This document shows positions 53,284-62,668 of a stretch of DNA of 64,000 nt, one piece after another; positions within the stretch are counted from its first letter, which is position 1; the number at the start of each line of letters is the position of its first letter. This DNA comes from Altererythrobacter sp. ZODW24 (lineage in GTDB: Bacteria; Pseudomonadota; Alphaproteobacteria; Sphingomonadales; Sphingomonadaceae). The stretch is from NCBI RefSeq assembly GCF_003344885.1, contig NZ_CP031155.1:1392001-1456000 (forward strand), read 5' to 3'. The translations under genes were made by a program, and so were the position numbers. The notes under the pieces are model-generated. The model was not told the origin of the DNA, ran no database searches, and saw only the letters and a program-made list of their open reading frames with translations.

Positions 53284-53820
53284 ATGTGTAAGCGGTCAGG
53301 GCAATGGCCGCAGGCGCGCCGCAAACATGCAATCGAGGTGCGCTTGGCTTTAGCAAGATTTCCGATTCCCTGGCCCGTTCACTGGCTCAGCGCCGCGGCC
53401 CTGTTGCAGACCGGGCTACATGCACCTGTTCTGCAGGCTCAAGAGGCGCCGCAAGAAGTCACTGCCGAGGAGGTAATCGAAAGCGCGCGGGAGGCTTTCG
53501 GTCCGGTCGACACACGCGCAAAATGCCCCGAATCGTCAGGTGAGGAAATCGTTGTCTGTGCGCCGGTGCAGGACGATTCGCAGTTTCGCGTCGAGTCATC
53601 AGGCGATCTCGATCCTGACGGGGCTGGATCGGATGACGGCGTTCCGCGCGCACCCGATGTCCACGGCATTCCCGATATTGGCGGTGTGACAATTACCGGC
53701 TGCTTCCTGCCGCCTTGCCCGCCGCCGCCAGCCTACATTATCGACTTTGACGATATTCCCGAACCGCCAGAGGGCTCTGACGCGGATCGCCTTTCGAAAG
53801 GCGAAATCCGGGTCGACTGA
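53284..53820 (+). CDS. Exported acidic, Pro-rich protein of unknown function
   Basis: 178 residues from ATG 53284; the true start may be nearer the hydrophobic stretch (WLSAAALLQTGLHAPVLQAQ) that looks like a signal peptide. The mature part is Asp/Glu/Pro-rich with CP motifs (AKCPESSGEEIVVCAP, GCFLPPCPPPP), likely disulphide-bonded and disordered otherwise. The pattern EEIVVCA is common in small exported sphingomonad proteins. No function assigned. It converges with hom across 2 bp. Confidence 0.65.
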   Translation: MCKRSGQWPQARRKHAIEVRLALARFPIPWPVHWLSAAALLQTGLHAPVLQAQEAPQEVTAEEVIESAREAFGPVDTRAKCPESSGEEIVVCAPVQDDSQFRVESSGDLDPDGAGSDDGVPRAPDVHGIPDIGGVTITGCFLPPCPPPPAYIIDFDDIPEPPEGSDADRLSKGEIRVD

Positions 53821-53822
53821 GA

Positions 53823-55133
53823 CTAACTGGCGAGGATATGCATCACAAAGGGCGGAGCAGTCAGGCTGGGCGAATCCGCCAACAAGCGCAGAGCTTCGTC
53901 GACGCAGGCTTCGCGCCCTTCATGCGTGACCATCGCCACCAGCACTTCTCCGCCATCGTCCTGCCTGCCCTGCTGGATCAGGCTTTCGATAGACACGCCG
54001 CCATCGCGCATCGCGGCCGTGATTTCGGCTAGAACGCCGGGGCGGTCATTGACGGTCACGCGTAAGTAAGCTCGGCTAAGCCGGTCGCCGGGATCAACCG
54101 GAGTCATTTCCACGAGCTCGTCCACCGGGATTGAGAAGGCCGGGCCAGCTTCGCCGCGGGCGATGTCGATAAGATCAGCCACAACCGCGCTGGCAGTGGG
54201 TCCGTCTCCGGCACCAGCACCTTGGAAAAGCAAGCGGCCTGAGAAGTTACCCTCCGCCACGACTGCATTTGTTGGCCCATCAACATGAGCAAGTGGGTGA
54301 TCTTTCGGCACAAGGTACGGTTTCACGCGCTGGAACAGGCGGCGACTTCCATCGTCCTGTAATTCGCTATCAGCCATGCCGAGCAAACGGATAACGAAGC
54401 CGAGCGCATCAGCCTGAGCGATATCAGCGGCGCGAATGCGGGAAATGCCGCCAGTGTCGACACGGCCGAAATCAACTTTCGCCCCAAACGCAATCGCAGC
54501 GAGGATCGACAGCTTATGCGCCGCGTCCACACCTTCGATGTCGAAAGTCGGATCGGCTTCGGCGTAACCGGCTGCCTGCGCCTCTGCCAAAACATCGGCA
54601 AAGGCTGCGCCCGTATCTTCCATCGTCGAGAGGATGTAATTGCAAGTGCCGTTGAGGATGCCGTAAATGCGCTCGATAGCGTTGGCCGCAGCGCCTTCGC
54701 GCAGGCCCTTCACCACCGGAATGCCGCCCGCCACAGCCGCTTCAAACTTCAGCGCCAGCCCTTTGGTCTCAGCCGCCTCAGCGAGCGCGAGCCCGTGATG
54801 CGCGATCATCGCCTTATTGGCAGTGACAAAGCCCTTGCCGCCGCCAATCGCGCCCTTTGCCAGTGCAAGCGCCGGGCCGTCCGAACCGCCGACAAGTTCA
54901 ACCACCACATCGACATCATCGCGCGCCGCGAGCGCCGCCATGTCGTCTTCCCAAGCATAGGCGGATAGATCGACGCCGCGATCCTTTGACCGGTTGCGCG
55001 CGCTTACCGCTGTGATCTCGATCGAGCGACCCGCACGCGCAGAGATTAGCGCGTGGTTGGCTGCCAGCAGGCGGATAACGCCTGCGCCCACCGTACCCAG
55101 TCCAGCCAGTCCGATCCGCAAAGCTTCAGCCAT
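53823..55133 (-). CDS. hom: Homoserine dehydrogenase
   Basis: NADP-dependent step to homoserine in Thr/Met synthesis. 436 residues: Rossmann GLGTVGAG near the N-terminus, catalytic and substrate region with KFEAAVAGGIPVVKGL and NGTCNYILSTM, DIEGVDAAHKLSILAAIAFG, then a C-terminal ACT domain (about 355-430, DRPGVLAEITAAMRDGGVSIES), which suggests feedback control by threonine. Its ATG overlaps the stop of the thioesterase gene by 1 bp, so the pair is co-transcribed. Confidence 0.96.
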   Translation of the reverse strand: MAEALRIGLAGLGTVGAGVIRLLAANHALISARAGRSIEITAVSARNRSKDRGVDLSAYAWEDDMAALAARDDVDVVVELVGGSDGPALALAKGAIGGGKGFVTANKAMIAHHGLALAEAAETKGLALKFEAAVAGGIPVVKGLREGAAANAIERIYGILNGTCNYILSTMEDTGAAFADVLAEAQAAGYAEADPTFDIEGVDAAHKLSILAAIAFGAKVDFGRVDTGGISRIRAADIAQADALGFVIRLLGMADSELQDDGSRRLFQRVKPYLVPKDHPLAHVDGPTNAVVAEGNFSGRLLFQGAGAGDGPTASAVVADLIDIARGEAGPAFSIPVDELVEMTPVDPGDRLSRAYLRVTVNDRPGVLAEITAAMRDGGVSIESLIQQGRQDDGGEVLVAMVTHEGREACVDEALRLLADSPSLTAPPFVMHILAS

Positions 55134-55552
55134 TATTTAGAATCCTCATATCCAAACTTTACGCGAACCGAATCGGGGATGCGCGTTGCGGTTCCCGATG
55201 GCAGATCGACATGCACCTGCACCAGCTCGATTTCCGCCCGCGGGCCATCTTCCTCTGCGTCGCCAACACCATGTAGTGTGATCTGCGTGACCATGCTGCT
55301 GTTCCCGACATGTGAAACATAGGCCCGGCCTTCGATCATGTCGTCGAGTAGCAAGGGTCTGCGGTAATTCACGGTTGCTTTGGCAATATGAAATTCCAGC
55401 GATTCCTCACCCATGAAATGCAGGCCGATCTCACGCCAGAATTCCGTGATGACCAGATCGGCATATTCAAGATAGCGCGAATTGAAGACCACTGACTGAG
55501 GATCAACCTCGGCATAGCGGACGCGGAAGCGGTGAGAGAATGTCGTGACCAT
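55133..55552 (-). CDS. Hotdog-fold acyl-CoA thioesterase (4HBT)
   Basis: 139 residues of the 4-hydroxybenzoyl-CoA thioesterase/YbgC group. The catalytic Asp is in RYAEVDPQSVVFNSRYLEY (about residue 17), followed by the characteristic long helix. Its substrate is probably an acyl-CoA; the link to hom, which it precedes in the operon, suggests no obvious pathway. Confidence 0.88.
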   Translation of the reverse strand: MVTTFSHRFRVRYAEVDPQSVVFNSRYLEYADLVITEFWREIGLHFMGEESLEFHIAKATVNYRRPLLLDDMIEGRAYVSHVGNSSMVTQITLHGVGDAEEDGPRAEIELVQVHVDLPSGTATRIPDSVRVKFGYEDSK

Positions 55553-55646
55553 GAAAGGCCCCTAGCGCGCGGGCCGTACCGATGGGAACCAGTTTGTCTT
55601 GCAGTCCGGCTAGCGCAAATTTGTACCCAAAATTCTAACCGCAACG

Positions 55647-56498
55647 CTAACTGCGGTTCCGCGTGCAATTGCCGAGCTGACTCACCACGAAATCATAGTC
55701 TTGTGCCGCCTGCGCGCGCGAGGCGCTGTCGCGCGCCAGATTTACGCTGCCCGGCAAGCTAGCCGGAAGGAAGCAAGCCAGCCGGTACCATTCCAGCGTC
55801 GCGCGCTGCGGGGGGCGAGCGGCTTGATCGACAATTTCCGACCACGAGACACCCCACTGCGGAACCATCCCGGGGCGGCGAATCACGGTGACCGAAACCG
55901 GCCCGTCATTCTTGGTTGAAAGGAAAATTTGGGTTTCCGATTCGCCCGCCAAATTGCCGCGAATCGACAGAGCATCACGAATGCCTGTGATCGCAGGGCG
56001 CGAATCCGGCCCCAGCATCTCAGCCAGTATCGGGCGCAGCTGCGTTTCTAATTGCTGGCTCCACATCAGCTGCGCATCGGGCGCAACAAGGCGTAACTGA
56101 CTGGCATTTCCGGCGACAGGCCGGGCGAACAGGATGACCTCGCGCTTTTTCAACTTGGGCGCGCGATCTTTCGAATCACGCGGCACATCGACCAGATAGC
56201 GTAGCGATTCGCCAAGCGGTGCAGAGCCGCTGATCAGCCCAAGTGTCTCTGCTTCTATATATAGCCGGGCCCAACCTTGCCGCAGCCCCGGTGCCCGTTC
56301 TGGCTCCACCTCTGCCTGCTTTTTTATCTTCGCCCGAACGACCATTTCAGCTGGCGCAGCAAGGTCCGCAAGATCGGCATAGGTGATCGCCGAGGGTGCC
56401 TGGTTAAGCTCCTGAGCAGAAAGGTTAATACTTCCTAAAAGCGCCCATGCGGCACCTGCGGCTATCGCGGCTTTTTTGGGACTGGAAATGCTGATCAT
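55647..56498 (-). CDS. Exported protein of unknown function
   Basis: 283 residues from ATG 56498 (AAGGAAG upstream). An N-terminal signal peptide (SSPKKAAIAAGAAWALLGSINLSAQE) precedes a strand-rich soluble protein with two Cys near the C-terminus (LACFLPASL and QLGNCTRNRS). The first mature segment DLAAPAEMVVRAKIKKQAEVEPER (part) recurs in sphingomonad proteins of no known role. Divergent from tonB by about 340 bp, a gap with no recognised gene. An earlier in-frame start at 56750 has no signal and is rejected. Confidence 0.75.
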   Translation of the reverse strand: MISISSPKKAAIAAGAAWALLGSINLSAQELNQAPSAITYADLADLAAPAEMVVRAKIKKQAEVEPERAPGLRQGWARLYIEAETLGLISGSAPLGESLRYLVDVPRDSKDRAPKLKKREVILFARPVAGNASQLRLVAPDAQLMWSQQLETQLRPILAEMLGPDSRPAITGIRDALSIRGNLAGESETQIFLSTKNDGPVSVTVIRRPGMVPQWGVSWSEIVDQAARPPQRATLEWYRLACFLPASLPGSVNLARDSASRAQAAQDYDFVVSQLGNCTRNRS

Positions 56499-56834
56499 TA
56501 TAGGCTTCCTTGAAAGCGGCTTGAAACAATATTTGGAACTGGCCGCGAATATCGTTCGTTTGGGCCATATCGGGACTGAATTGGGCGTTAACCTGAAAAG
56601 CGTTTGCGCGCTGTTGGCATCAACGCTAATGATCCGAAGAGTTTGGGGATAGGATAAAATATCTGCCCCCAGACGGCCCGTGCCGGGTCTGCTACGATCC
56701 GCAGGGTCTTTTGCCCCCGTGGATAGCGCAGTGTCCGGTAAGGGAAACATGGAATTGCTTGTTCGGTTGGCACCTGCCTGCCGAATTTGCCATTAGCCCG
56801 GGATGTCCGGGCAGACATGGAGTGATGGGACTGA

Positions 56835-57518
56835 ATGGCTTACACCGACCAGGAGATGAGCGGGAATCGCATAGTAGCGATTGTCATCGTGGTTCTGATC
56901 CATCTTGCACTTGGCTATGCGCTCGTCAGCGGCCTCGCTTATTCAGCGGTTAAGAAGGCTGTCGAACGCGTTACCACAGTGGATGTGGAAGAACCTGAAG
57001 AAGTACCCGAGGAAGAAGAGCCGCCGCCACCTGAAGAGGTGCCGGATACTGCTCCGCCACCTCCGGTAGCACCGCCGCCGCCGATTAACGTATCGACGAC
57101 GCCGCCGCCAATTAACACGACGACGACGATTCCGCCGCCGTCACCGCCAGCGCGCGTTATCCCGCCGCCTGCACCACCGGCACCACCGGCACCGCCACCG
57201 GCACCGCCTCCTCCGCGCTTTGCGCCGAAGGATCCAACCCCGCGTAATAACCAGGGATCATGGGTTACGACCAATGACTATCCTCGCCGTGCATTGCGCG
57301 AGGGTGCCGAAGGGGTAACTCGGGTGAGGCTATCGGTTGGCGCCAATGGGCGAGTTGCAAGTTGTAGCGTTTCGGGTTCGAGCGGAAATTCCGAGCTCGA
57401 CGCGGCGACCTGCAAAAACATCCAGCGGCGTGCCCGGTTCCGTCCGGCAACCAATGGCGAAGGCAACGAAGTGGCTGGTAATTTCACCATGTCCGTTCGC
57501 TGGCAGATGCCTGACTAA
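56835..57518 (+). CDS. tonB: TonB energy-transducing protein
   Basis: 227 residues. An N-terminal membrane anchor (about 11-37, VAIVIVVLIHLALGYALVSGLAY) with the conserved His, a Glu/Pro-rich spacer (about 50-135) that spans the periplasm, and a C-terminal TonB domain: DYPRRALREGAEGVTRVRLSV (in part), then CSVSGSSGNSELDAATC and RRARFRPA. It carries proton-motive energy from ExbB-ExbD to outer membrane receptors. First gene of the tonB-exbB-exbD-exbD unit. Confidence 0.95.
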   Translation: MAYTDQEMSGNRIVAIVIVVLIHLALGYALVSGLAYSAVKKAVERVTTVDVEEPEEVPEEEEPPPPEEVPDTAPPPPVAPPPPINVSTTPPPINTTTTIPPPSPPARVIPPPAPPAPPAPPPAPPPPRFAPKDPTPRNNQGSWVTTNDYPRRALREGAEGVTRVRLSVGANGRVASCSVSGSSGNSELDAATCKNIQRRARFRPATNGEGNEVAGNFTMSVRWQMPD

Positions 57519-57598
57519 ATCGAATTCCGGCTTCGCCCGCTCTTGGGCGAAACCAACCCATATCTAATATTTTCCTTCTTTCTGAGAGGACCACTCAA

Positions 57599-58381
57599 AT
57601 GCTTATTAATATCCTAGCCGCAGTAGCCGGCGAAACCGCAGCCCCGAAGAACCAGTTCGGCTTTTTCGAAGCCATGGAACAAGGCGGCGTTATCGCCTGG
57701 TCAACCTTTGGCGTTCTCGTCATCATGTCGATCGGTTCGTTCTACATCCTGTTCACGAAGTATTTCGAACAGCAGAAAGTTATGAAGCAAGGCCGTGATA
57801 TTCGCACTAACTTTTGGCGCGCCAACAGCCTGAAAGAAGGCGCGGGCAAGCTCGACAAGAACAGCGCATGGCGCCAGATTGTTGACGATGGCCTCGCCGC
57901 TGAAACCCAATACGGCAAGATGGATGATGATCTTGAAGCCCATGACTGGCTCCACGGTTCGCTGGCTCGTTCGGAATCTTCGATCAATGCCAAGCTTGCG
58001 GGCGGCCTGCCGTTCCTCGCATCGGTTGGTGCTACTGCACCATTCGTTGGTCTGTTCGGTACGGTTGTCGGTATCTACCGCGCCCTGATCAACATCGGCC
58101 TCGAAGGTTCGGCATCGATTGATAAGGTTGCTGGCCCGGTTGGTGAAGCGCTGATCATGACCGCACTTGGTCTGCTCGTCGCTGTTCCTGCTGTGCTTGC
58201 CTATAACTGGCTGCAGGTTCGCAACAAGAAGATTGCTGGCGAACTGACCGGTTTCTCGACTGACGTTCTTGCCAACATCACTTCGAAGGGCGCTGTTCGT
58301 CCGATCGTAGCTGCCAAGGCACCGGCCAAACCAGCAGCCCGCCCAGCAGCAGCGGCGGCGGCTCCTGCGAAAAAGGTCTGA
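57599..58381 (+). CDS. exbB: ExbB proton channel (MotA/TolQ/ExbB family)
   Basis: 260 residues, three spans, with the conserved LASVGATAPFVGLFGTVVGIYRAL segment and MTALGLLVAVPAVLAYN (partly quoted). It has a C-terminal Ala/Lys/Pro-rich extension (AKAPAKPAARPAAAAAAPAKK in part). Forms a pentamer with ExbD that powers TonB. Starts 80 bp after tonB. Confidence 0.93.
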   Translation: MLINILAAVAGETAAPKNQFGFFEAMEQGGVIAWSTFGVLVIMSIGSFYILFTKYFEQQKVMKQGRDIRTNFWRANSLKEGAGKLDKNSAWRQIVDDGLAAETQYGKMDDDLEAHDWLHGSLARSESSINAKLAGGLPFLASVGATAPFVGLFGTVVGIYRALINIGLEGSASIDKVAGPVGEALIMTALGLLVAVPAVLAYNWLQVRNKKIAGELTGFSTDVLANITSKGAVRPIVAAKAPAKPAARPAAAAAAPAKKV

Positions 58382-58399
58382 TCGAGCATACGCATCGCA

Positions 58400-58434
58400 G
58401 TCCGGCGGGTTTTGTCATAGGCAACCCGCCGGAC
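58400..58434 (+). other. Stable hairpin between exbB and the first exbD
   Basis: Twelve-base perfect stem GTCCGGCGGGTT/AACCCGCCGGAC with 11-nt loop and no U-tract. It could protect the 3' end of an exbB transcript so that more ExbB than ExbD is made (the complex has 5:2 stoichiometry); inference. Confidence 0.6.
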
Positions 58435-58464
58435 AGTTTCGAAGCAAACAAGTAAGGTAGTAAA

Positions 58465-58995
58465 ATGGCTGCAGCAGTCGCAGATGATACCGACACACCG
58501 ATGTCGTCCATCAACACGACGCCCCTAGTGGACGTCATGCTGGTGCTACTGATCATCTTCCTCATCGCCGTTCCGGTCGCCATTCAGTCGATCGACAAGC
58601 TCAAGATTCCGATCATCGAATCGATCGAATCAAAAGATAAGGTAGAAAACCTGCTCATCACGGTCAGCGCGACCGACGCGGCAGGCAATCAGCCAGGTGA
58701 TGCTGGATATGAAGGTGCAACCCGTCAGGGCGAGTGCCGAGTATATTACAACAACACGACGCTGGTCGATTCCACACAGTTGCGCGAAGATGCGTTCAAA
58801 CGCCTCGACGATATCGTAACCCGTGCCGGCGGCGCCGAAGTGATCATGGAAAATCCTGAACTGATCCCTGAAGTGCATATTCGCGGTGACGTAAACGCAC
58901 CGTGGTCATGTGTTGCTGGCGCGATCTACAATGTGCAGGCTGCCGGTTATCCGACGGTCGGCTTCATCTCGAACCCGGTCGCACCAGGCATCTGA
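58465..58995 (+). CDS. exbD: ExbD, first copy (long form)
   Basis: 176 residues. N-terminal STINTTPLVDVMLVLLIIF region (INTTPLVDVMLVLLIIF) contains the proton-accepting Asp in the single span. The periplasmic domain has an insertion with two Cys (GECRVYYNNTT and PWSCVAGAIYN) not seen in the other two ExbD copies. Preceded by AAGG and followed 48 bp later by the second copy. Confidence 0.9.
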   Translation: MAAAVADDTDTPMSSINTTPLVDVMLVLLIIFLIAVPVAIQSIDKLKIPIIESIESKDKVENLLITVSATDAAGNQPGDAGYEGATRQGECRVYYNNTTLVDSTQLREDAFKRLDDIVTRAGGAEVIMENPELIPEVHIRGDVNAPWSCVAGAIYNVQAAGYPTVGFISNPVAPGI

Positions 58996-59043
58996 TCCAG
59001 ACATCTGGATTTGAGCCCGAACGAATTTAAGGAGTAAGCCAAC

Positions 59044-59481
59044 ATGGCAATGTCAGGCGGTACCGACGACGGTGAACCGATGATGGAAATGAACACGACG
59101 CCGCTTATCGACGTCATGCTCGTTCTGCTCATCATGTTCATCATCACCATCCCGGTCGCAACACATGCGATCAACATCGACTTGCCCGTTCCTAACCCGA
59201 ACCCTCCACCTGATCAGGTGGACCCGGTGAAGAATAAGCTGATCATCACACCTGACGATCAGATCCTGTGGAACGGCAATACCATCGATCAGGCGACGCT
59301 CGTTTCCTATCTCAACGAATCGATGGGCATGGCAGTCGAACCCGAACTACAGTTCGAACCCGAAGCGCTTGCCAGCTATGAGCTGTCAGCCAACGTCCTG
59401 AATATCATCAAGGCGTCGGGCATCACGAAGTTCGGCTTTGTCGGCAACGAAAAATACCGCGAGTTCGGCGCAGGCAACTAA
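59044..59481 (+). CDS. exbD: ExbD, second copy
   Basis: 145 residues. The NTTPLIDVMLVLLIMFIIT segment holds the key Asp. The periplasmic part ends KASGITKFGFVGNEKYREF, closely matching the third copy and unlike the first, so copies two and three are paralogues from a duplication. GGAG precedes the ATG. Followed by an intrinsic terminator at 59507. Confidence 0.92.
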   Translation: MAMSGGTDDGEPMMEMNTTPLIDVMLVLLIMFIITIPVATHAINIDLPVPNPNPPPDQVDPVKNKLIITPDDQILWNGNTIDQATLVSYLNESMGMAVEPELQFEPEALASYELSANVLNIIKASGITKFGFVGNEKYREFGAGN

Positions 59482-59506
59482 GCCGGCTAATTTGCGATAA
59501 ATCGGT

Positions 59507-59547
59507 AAAGGGGCGGCCTGGCACATAGCTTGGCCGCCCCTTTTCTT
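59507..59547 (+). terminator. Terminator between the second and third exbD genes
   Basis: Twelve-base stem AAAGGGGCGGCC/GGCCGCCCCTTT followed by T-rich TTCTTT. It suggests the third exbD is transcribed separately, or only by read-through. Confidence 0.85.
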
Positions 59548-59670
59548 TGTCTTCCAGAACGGCACATCGCGTAAATTTGGTGATTCCAGCAGCTTGGGTG
59601 TATCCTGACGTTGGCTGGCCCCGCGCGCAGCCGGCCATCCCCCTTCTCGCCGCGCAAGGAGGACTGACCT

Positions 59671-60099
59671 ATGGCCGCTTCCCTTACGCTCAATCAGACA
59701 GAACCAATGAGCGAGCTGAATACCACGCCGCTGATCGACGTAATGCTGGTGCTGCTGATCATGTTCATCATCACGATCCCGGTCGCAGCGCATAATATGG
59801 CGGTCGACCTGCCGAGTCCAACACCGCCAATCGACGTTCCGATGAATGACGACAAGAACCGCCTGACCATAACTCCAGCGGATCAAATTCTCTGGAACGG
59901 CCAAGAAGTCACCCAAGGCCAGCTCGCTGCGATCCTCGCGAAGAGCAAAGCCATCATGCCCGAACCTGAGCTGCAATATGCTCCCGATGCGTTGGCAAGC
60001 TATGACATGTCAGCACAGGTGCTCAGCACCGTGAAGGCATCTGGTGTCACCAAATTCGGCTTTGTCGATAATGAGAAATATAGGACCTTCGGGAAGTAA
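59671..60099 (+). CDS. exbD: ExbD, third copy
   Basis: 142 residues, start with a full AAGGAGG site. The membrane segment LNTTPLIDVMLVLLIMFIIT and the end KASGVTKFGFVDNEKYRTF are nearly the same as in the second copy, with a divergent middle. Being beyond the terminator, it may serve a different ExbB/TonB or be differently regulated. Confidence 0.92.
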   Translation: MAASLTLNQTEPMSELNTTPLIDVMLVLLIMFIITIPVAAHNMAVDLPSPTPPIDVPMNDDKNRLTITPADQILWNGQEVTQGQLAAILAKSKAIMPEPELQYAPDALASYDMSAQVLSTVKASGVTKFGFVDNEKYRTFGK

Positions 60100-60177
60100 C
60101 GCGGATATGGGGCCGGTTTGGCACGGCCGGGTCGGCCTCTCTCCCGCTAGGTTACTCTAGGTTCCTTTTGGGCACTC

Positions 60178-62640
60178 TCAGCCGGACAGGTCAGGATAGT
60201 CTTCAGGGCGCATCGCTGCAGCCGCGAGACTCTCTGCTTCCAGCAATAATTCATCATCGACCTGCCCTTGCGGCACACTCTCGCGCCCGATCATCACCAA
60301 CACCGGAACTGCCAACGGGCTGACCCGGTCCAGCTCTATGTGGACCAACTCCTTCGCCGACCGCTCGAGCAGATTGGCAAGCCTGCCCACATCAGTCAGC
60401 CGTTCCCGAGCATCGGCCCATGCCGCCTCGATCAACACATGATCCGGCTCGTATTTCCGAAGGACATCATAAATTAAATCAGTCGAAAAGGTGACCTGCT
60501 TGCCGCTCTTCCGCTTACCCGGATGTTGCCGCTCAACCAGGCCAGAAATCACTGCAACCTCCCGAAACGCACGGCGCAGCAAGTGCGATTCCTGCACCCA
60601 GTCGGCAAATTCATCGGTGAGAATATCAGGCGAAAGCAGCGGTACAGGATCGTCCACAGGCTTCAGACCCCACACGGCAAGCGAGTAATCATTGGCCACA
60701 AATCCGCCCGGCTGCAGACCGCGATCCTCCATCCGCCGGGTGATCAACATTCCCAGTGATTGGTTCGCGTTCCATCCCTCAAACGTATAATAGACGCTGT
60801 AATGCCGCTTTGAATGAGGGAAACTCTCGACCAGCAACTGCCCCGGCCCCGGCATCTTGCTACGCCAGTCCTGCACCTCCAACCACTCGCGGACATCATC
60901 AGGAAACCGCGCCCAGCCGGCCCTGTTCACCAGCATATCCCTTACCCGTTCCGCCAAATGCGTCGTCAGCGGCATCCGTGCCCCGCCGTAGGACGGGATC
61001 GTCGCCGCTTTTGCCGAGGCGCGGACGATCAAATCCATGTCCTTGATCTGCTCAACCTCAAGCGCAGCGCCGGAGAAGAAGAACGTGTCGCCCGGCGAAA
61101 GTCCGGCGGCAAAGTTCTCCTCAACCCGCCCCAACTTCCTCCCGTTCTTGAAGCGCACCTCGAGCATTTCGGAATCGATGATGATGCCTGCGTTGAGGCG
61201 GTGGCGCGCCGCATGGTCAGGATGGGTTAGCCGCCAAGTGCCATCCTTCAGCCGTACAATCCGCTTGAACTTGTCGTAAGCTTTCAGCGCATATCCGCCG
61301 TTCGAAACGAACCCGAGCACACGCTGCCAAGCGACGTCATCCACCCACGCATAAGCCAATGACGAACGCACTTCGGACAGAAAGCTCTGCTCGTCAAAGG
61401 GGGCCGCACAGACACAGGCCATGACATGTTGGGCCAGTACATCGAGCCCGCCGGGACGGAAGTCCTCGCCATCACGCTGCCCCTCATCCACCGCATCCTT
61501 AGCCGCAGTGGCCTCAAGAAATTCAAACCGATTGCCCGGCACGATCAGCGCGCGGCTAGGCTGATCAAGCCGGTGATTGGCGCGCCCAATCCGCTGGAGC
61601 AGACGTGACGACCCTTTCGGCGCGCCCATCTGCACAACCAGATCAATATCACCCCAGTCCACACCGAGATCGAGACTGGAAGTCGCCACAAGGCAGCGCA
61701 ATTCGCCCCGCGCCATCGCGCCTTCCACTTTGCGCCGCGCCTCTTTCGACAACGAGCCATGGTGGATGCCGATCGGCAGCTTCTCCTCATTAATGTCCCA
61801 CAGCAGCTGGAAGATATATTCCGCCAGAAAGCGCGTGTTGGTGAAGATCAGCACAGTCATATTGTCGCGGATCTGCTGGTAAAGTTGCGGCACAGCCCAC
61901 GCCGCCGCATGCCCGCCCCATGGGACACGCTCACCATCGGGCAGCAAGATCTCGACCTCGGGGTCGGCCCCTGCTTCCCCCTCAATCAATTCCACTTGAT
62001 CGAGATCGCCCCAAGGCGCCAACCATTCGCGAAACCGCTCCGGCTCGGCAACTGTCGCCGACAAGGCAGCGCGCTGCATGTCGGGCGCAATCGCTTGAAG
62101 CCGCGACAATGCCAAGGCAAGCAAATCGCCGCGCTTACCCGTCGCGAAGGCATGGACCTCATCCACCACCACCCGCTTGAGCCCGGCGAACATTCGAAAG
62201 CTCTCAGGGTAAGACAGCAGCAGCGAGAGCGACTCAGGTGTCGTCAGCAAGATATGCGGCGGCTTATTGCGTTGCCGGCGCTTCCGGTCGGACGGCGTAT
62301 CCCCGCTGCGCGTTTCAACATTGATCAGTAGGCCCATGTCCTCAATCGGGGCCATGAGATTGCGCTGCACATCATGCGCGAGCGCCTTTAGCGGCGAGAT
62401 ATAAAGCGTGTGCAGGCCCTCAGGTGCATCGCCGCCATCCAGCTGCGAAGGCGTGAACGCCGCCAATGTTGGCAGGAATCCAGCCAGCGTCTTGCCCGCC
62501 CCTGTGTCAGCCACCAGCATGGCATGCTTACCCGCGTCAGAAGCCGTGAGCATATCCAACTGGTGCTGCCGGACACGCCAGCCCCGGCCGGTAAACCAGT
62601 CGGTTATCTCTGCGGGCAAATCGGGCGTGTTATCGGCCAT
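60178..62640 (-). CDS. Ligase-associated DNA damage response DEXH helicase (Lhr-like)
   Basis: 820 residues of the Lhr2-like subfamily. Walker A is LVADTGAGKTLAGFLP, motif II DEVH (in VVDEVHAFATGKRGDLLAL, part), motif III SATV, motif VI QRIGRANHRLD. A winged-helix and Lhr-type C-terminal region follow. Such helicases usually sit beside an ATP-dependent ligase and a metallophosphoesterase in a repair cluster; those partners are not seen here, and the gene follows DUF1989 by 28 bp. Start ATG 62640; a GTG at 62643 is possible. Confidence 0.93.
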   Translation of the reverse strand: MADNTPDLPAEITDWFTGRGWRVRQHQLDMLTASDAGKHAMLVADTGAGKTLAGFLPTLAAFTPSQLDGGDAPEGLHTLYISPLKALAHDVQRNLMAPIEDMGLLINVETRSGDTPSDRKRRQRNKPPHILLTTPESLSLLLSYPESFRMFAGLKRVVVDEVHAFATGKRGDLLALALSRLQAIAPDMQRAALSATVAEPERFREWLAPWGDLDQVELIEGEAGADPEVEILLPDGERVPWGGHAAAWAVPQLYQQIRDNMTVLIFTNTRFLAEYIFQLLWDINEEKLPIGIHHGSLSKEARRKVEGAMARGELRCLVATSSLDLGVDWGDIDLVVQMGAPKGSSRLLQRIGRANHRLDQPSRALIVPGNRFEFLEATAAKDAVDEGQRDGEDFRPGGLDVLAQHVMACVCAAPFDEQSFLSEVRSSLAYAWVDDVAWQRVLGFVSNGGYALKAYDKFKRIVRLKDGTWRLTHPDHAARHRLNAGIIIDSEMLEVRFKNGRKLGRVEENFAAGLSPGDTFFFSGAALEVEQIKDMDLIVRASAKAATIPSYGGARMPLTTHLAERVRDMLVNRAGWARFPDDVREWLEVQDWRSKMPGPGQLLVESFPHSKRHYSVYYTFEGWNANQSLGMLITRRMEDRGLQPGGFVANDYSLAVWGLKPVDDPVPLLSPDILTDEFADWVQESHLLRRAFREVAVISGLVERQHPGKRKSGKQVTFSTDLIYDVLRKYEPDHVLIEAAWADARERLTDVGRLANLLERSAKELVHIELDRVSPLAVPVLVMIGRESVPQGQVDDELLLEAESLAAAAMRPEDYPDLSG

Positions 62641-62668
62641 CACCCTCCCTAACGCATGATAGCGGAAA

